Source: Burkholderiales bacterium (lineage in GTDB: Bacteria; Pseudomonadota; Gammaproteobacteria; Burkholderiales; JAEUOS01). From it: DNA of 64,000 nt. Below are positions 63,939 to 64,000 of the stretch, one piece after another (position 1 is the stretch's first letter; every line of letters starts with the position of its first letter). The stretch covers positions 62,001 to 126,000 of the forward strand of contig JAEUOR010000037.1 in NCBI GenBank assembly GCA_016790635.1, written 5' to 3'. The position numbers and the translations under genes are program-made. The notes beneath the pieces were generated by a model. That model was given only the letters and a program-made list of their open reading frames with translations, ran no database searches and was not told the origin of the DNA.

Positions 63939-64000
63939 ATGGCAAAGGCAATCCGCATCCACAAGAATGGCGGCCCCGAGGTCCTGAACTTCGAAGAAGT
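63939..64000 (+). CDS. Quinone oxidoreductase (zinc-binding-type MDR), 5' end only
   Basis: Only 20 codons lie in the window (MAKAIRIHKNGGPEVLNFEE). The opening, with KNGGPEVL followed by a Phe-Glu-Glu strand, is typical of NADPH:quinone oxidoreductases of the medium-chain dehydrogenase superfamily (Qor). An AAAGG site lies upstream of the ATG. The rest of the gene is beyond the right edge, so catalytic residues cannot be checked. Confidence 0.65.
   Translation, partial: MAKAIRIHKNGGPEVLNFEE

Overview
This 64 kb window comes from a high-GC bacterial chromosome, most likely a betaproteobacterium of the Burkholderiales type. Three things suggest this: the rpe / gph / trpEGDC neighbourhood, two lone Bug-type (tripartite tricarboxylate) periplasmic receptors, and the plsY / tsaD / rpsU / yqeY and xerD / ogt / ybaK neighbourhoods. 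The placement is an inference from gene content; no rRNA or tRNA gene was seen. Both edges cut genes: a diguanylate cyclase at the left and a quinone oxidoreductase at the right. Genes are packed tightly on both strands, often with 1-14 base overlaps. I saw no insertion sequence, prophage or CRISPR array.

Layout. 1-4.2 kb: membrane GGDEF sensor (partial), FeeM-like N-acyl amino acid synthase with a palindrome-bearing upstream gap, and a two-gene chromate transporter. 4.3-10.2 kb: DUF1330 and VOC proteins, Tat-exported amidohydrolase, AI-2E family permease, TauD-like dioxygenase and a frameshifted NSS transporter. 10.4-19.6 kb: Na+/H+ antiporter, aminotransferase, pncB-dusA, histidine phosphatase, ROK kinase, a Lys/Ala/Pro-rich small exported protein, an ABC exporter and a SYLF protein. 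19.7-27.8 kb: HIBADH-like dehydrogenase and nitronate monooxygenase, then a catabolic module made of a polar amino acid ABC transporter (four genes), hydantoin racemase, D-carbamoylase and D-hydantoinase. 27.9-34 kb: XdhC and a MobA-like cytidylyltransferase separated by an inverted pair of REP-like palindromes, an M61 PDZ peptidase, a Bug receptor and an FAD monooxygenase. 34-42 kb: trpCDGE, gph, an inserted Bug receptor, rpe and an FGGY kinase. 42-48.8 kb: folD, prlC, a glutaredoxin-like protein, xthA, a lipoprotein and a monoheme flavocytochrome c sulfide dehydrogenase pair. 48.9-56.3 kb: clpSA, a cold-shock protein with a probable long leader, a second Lys-rich exported peptide, DUF192, yqeY, rpsU, tsaD, plsY and folB. 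56.6-61.3 kb: the prkA-yeaH-spoVR trio. 61.3-64 kb: ybaK, xerD, ogt, a chalcone isomerase-like protein and the quinone oxidoreductase start.

How genes work together. The best-defined pathway module is hydantoin or N-carbamoyl amino acid use: uptake, racemisation, ring opening and decarbamoylation sit in two convergent transcription units. XdhC and the MobA-like enzyme would mature a molybdenum hydroxylase encoded elsewhere. FccAB would oxidise sulfide in the periplasm. The PrkA kinase trio is a widespread stress module whose mechanism is still poorly understood. The most noteworthy sequence-level observations are a REP-like palindrome that supplies the start codon of the MobA-like gene, a Bug gene wedged into the rpe-gph-trp block, two separate small exported Lys-rich proteins with the same layout, and the single-base frameshift in the NSS transporter.
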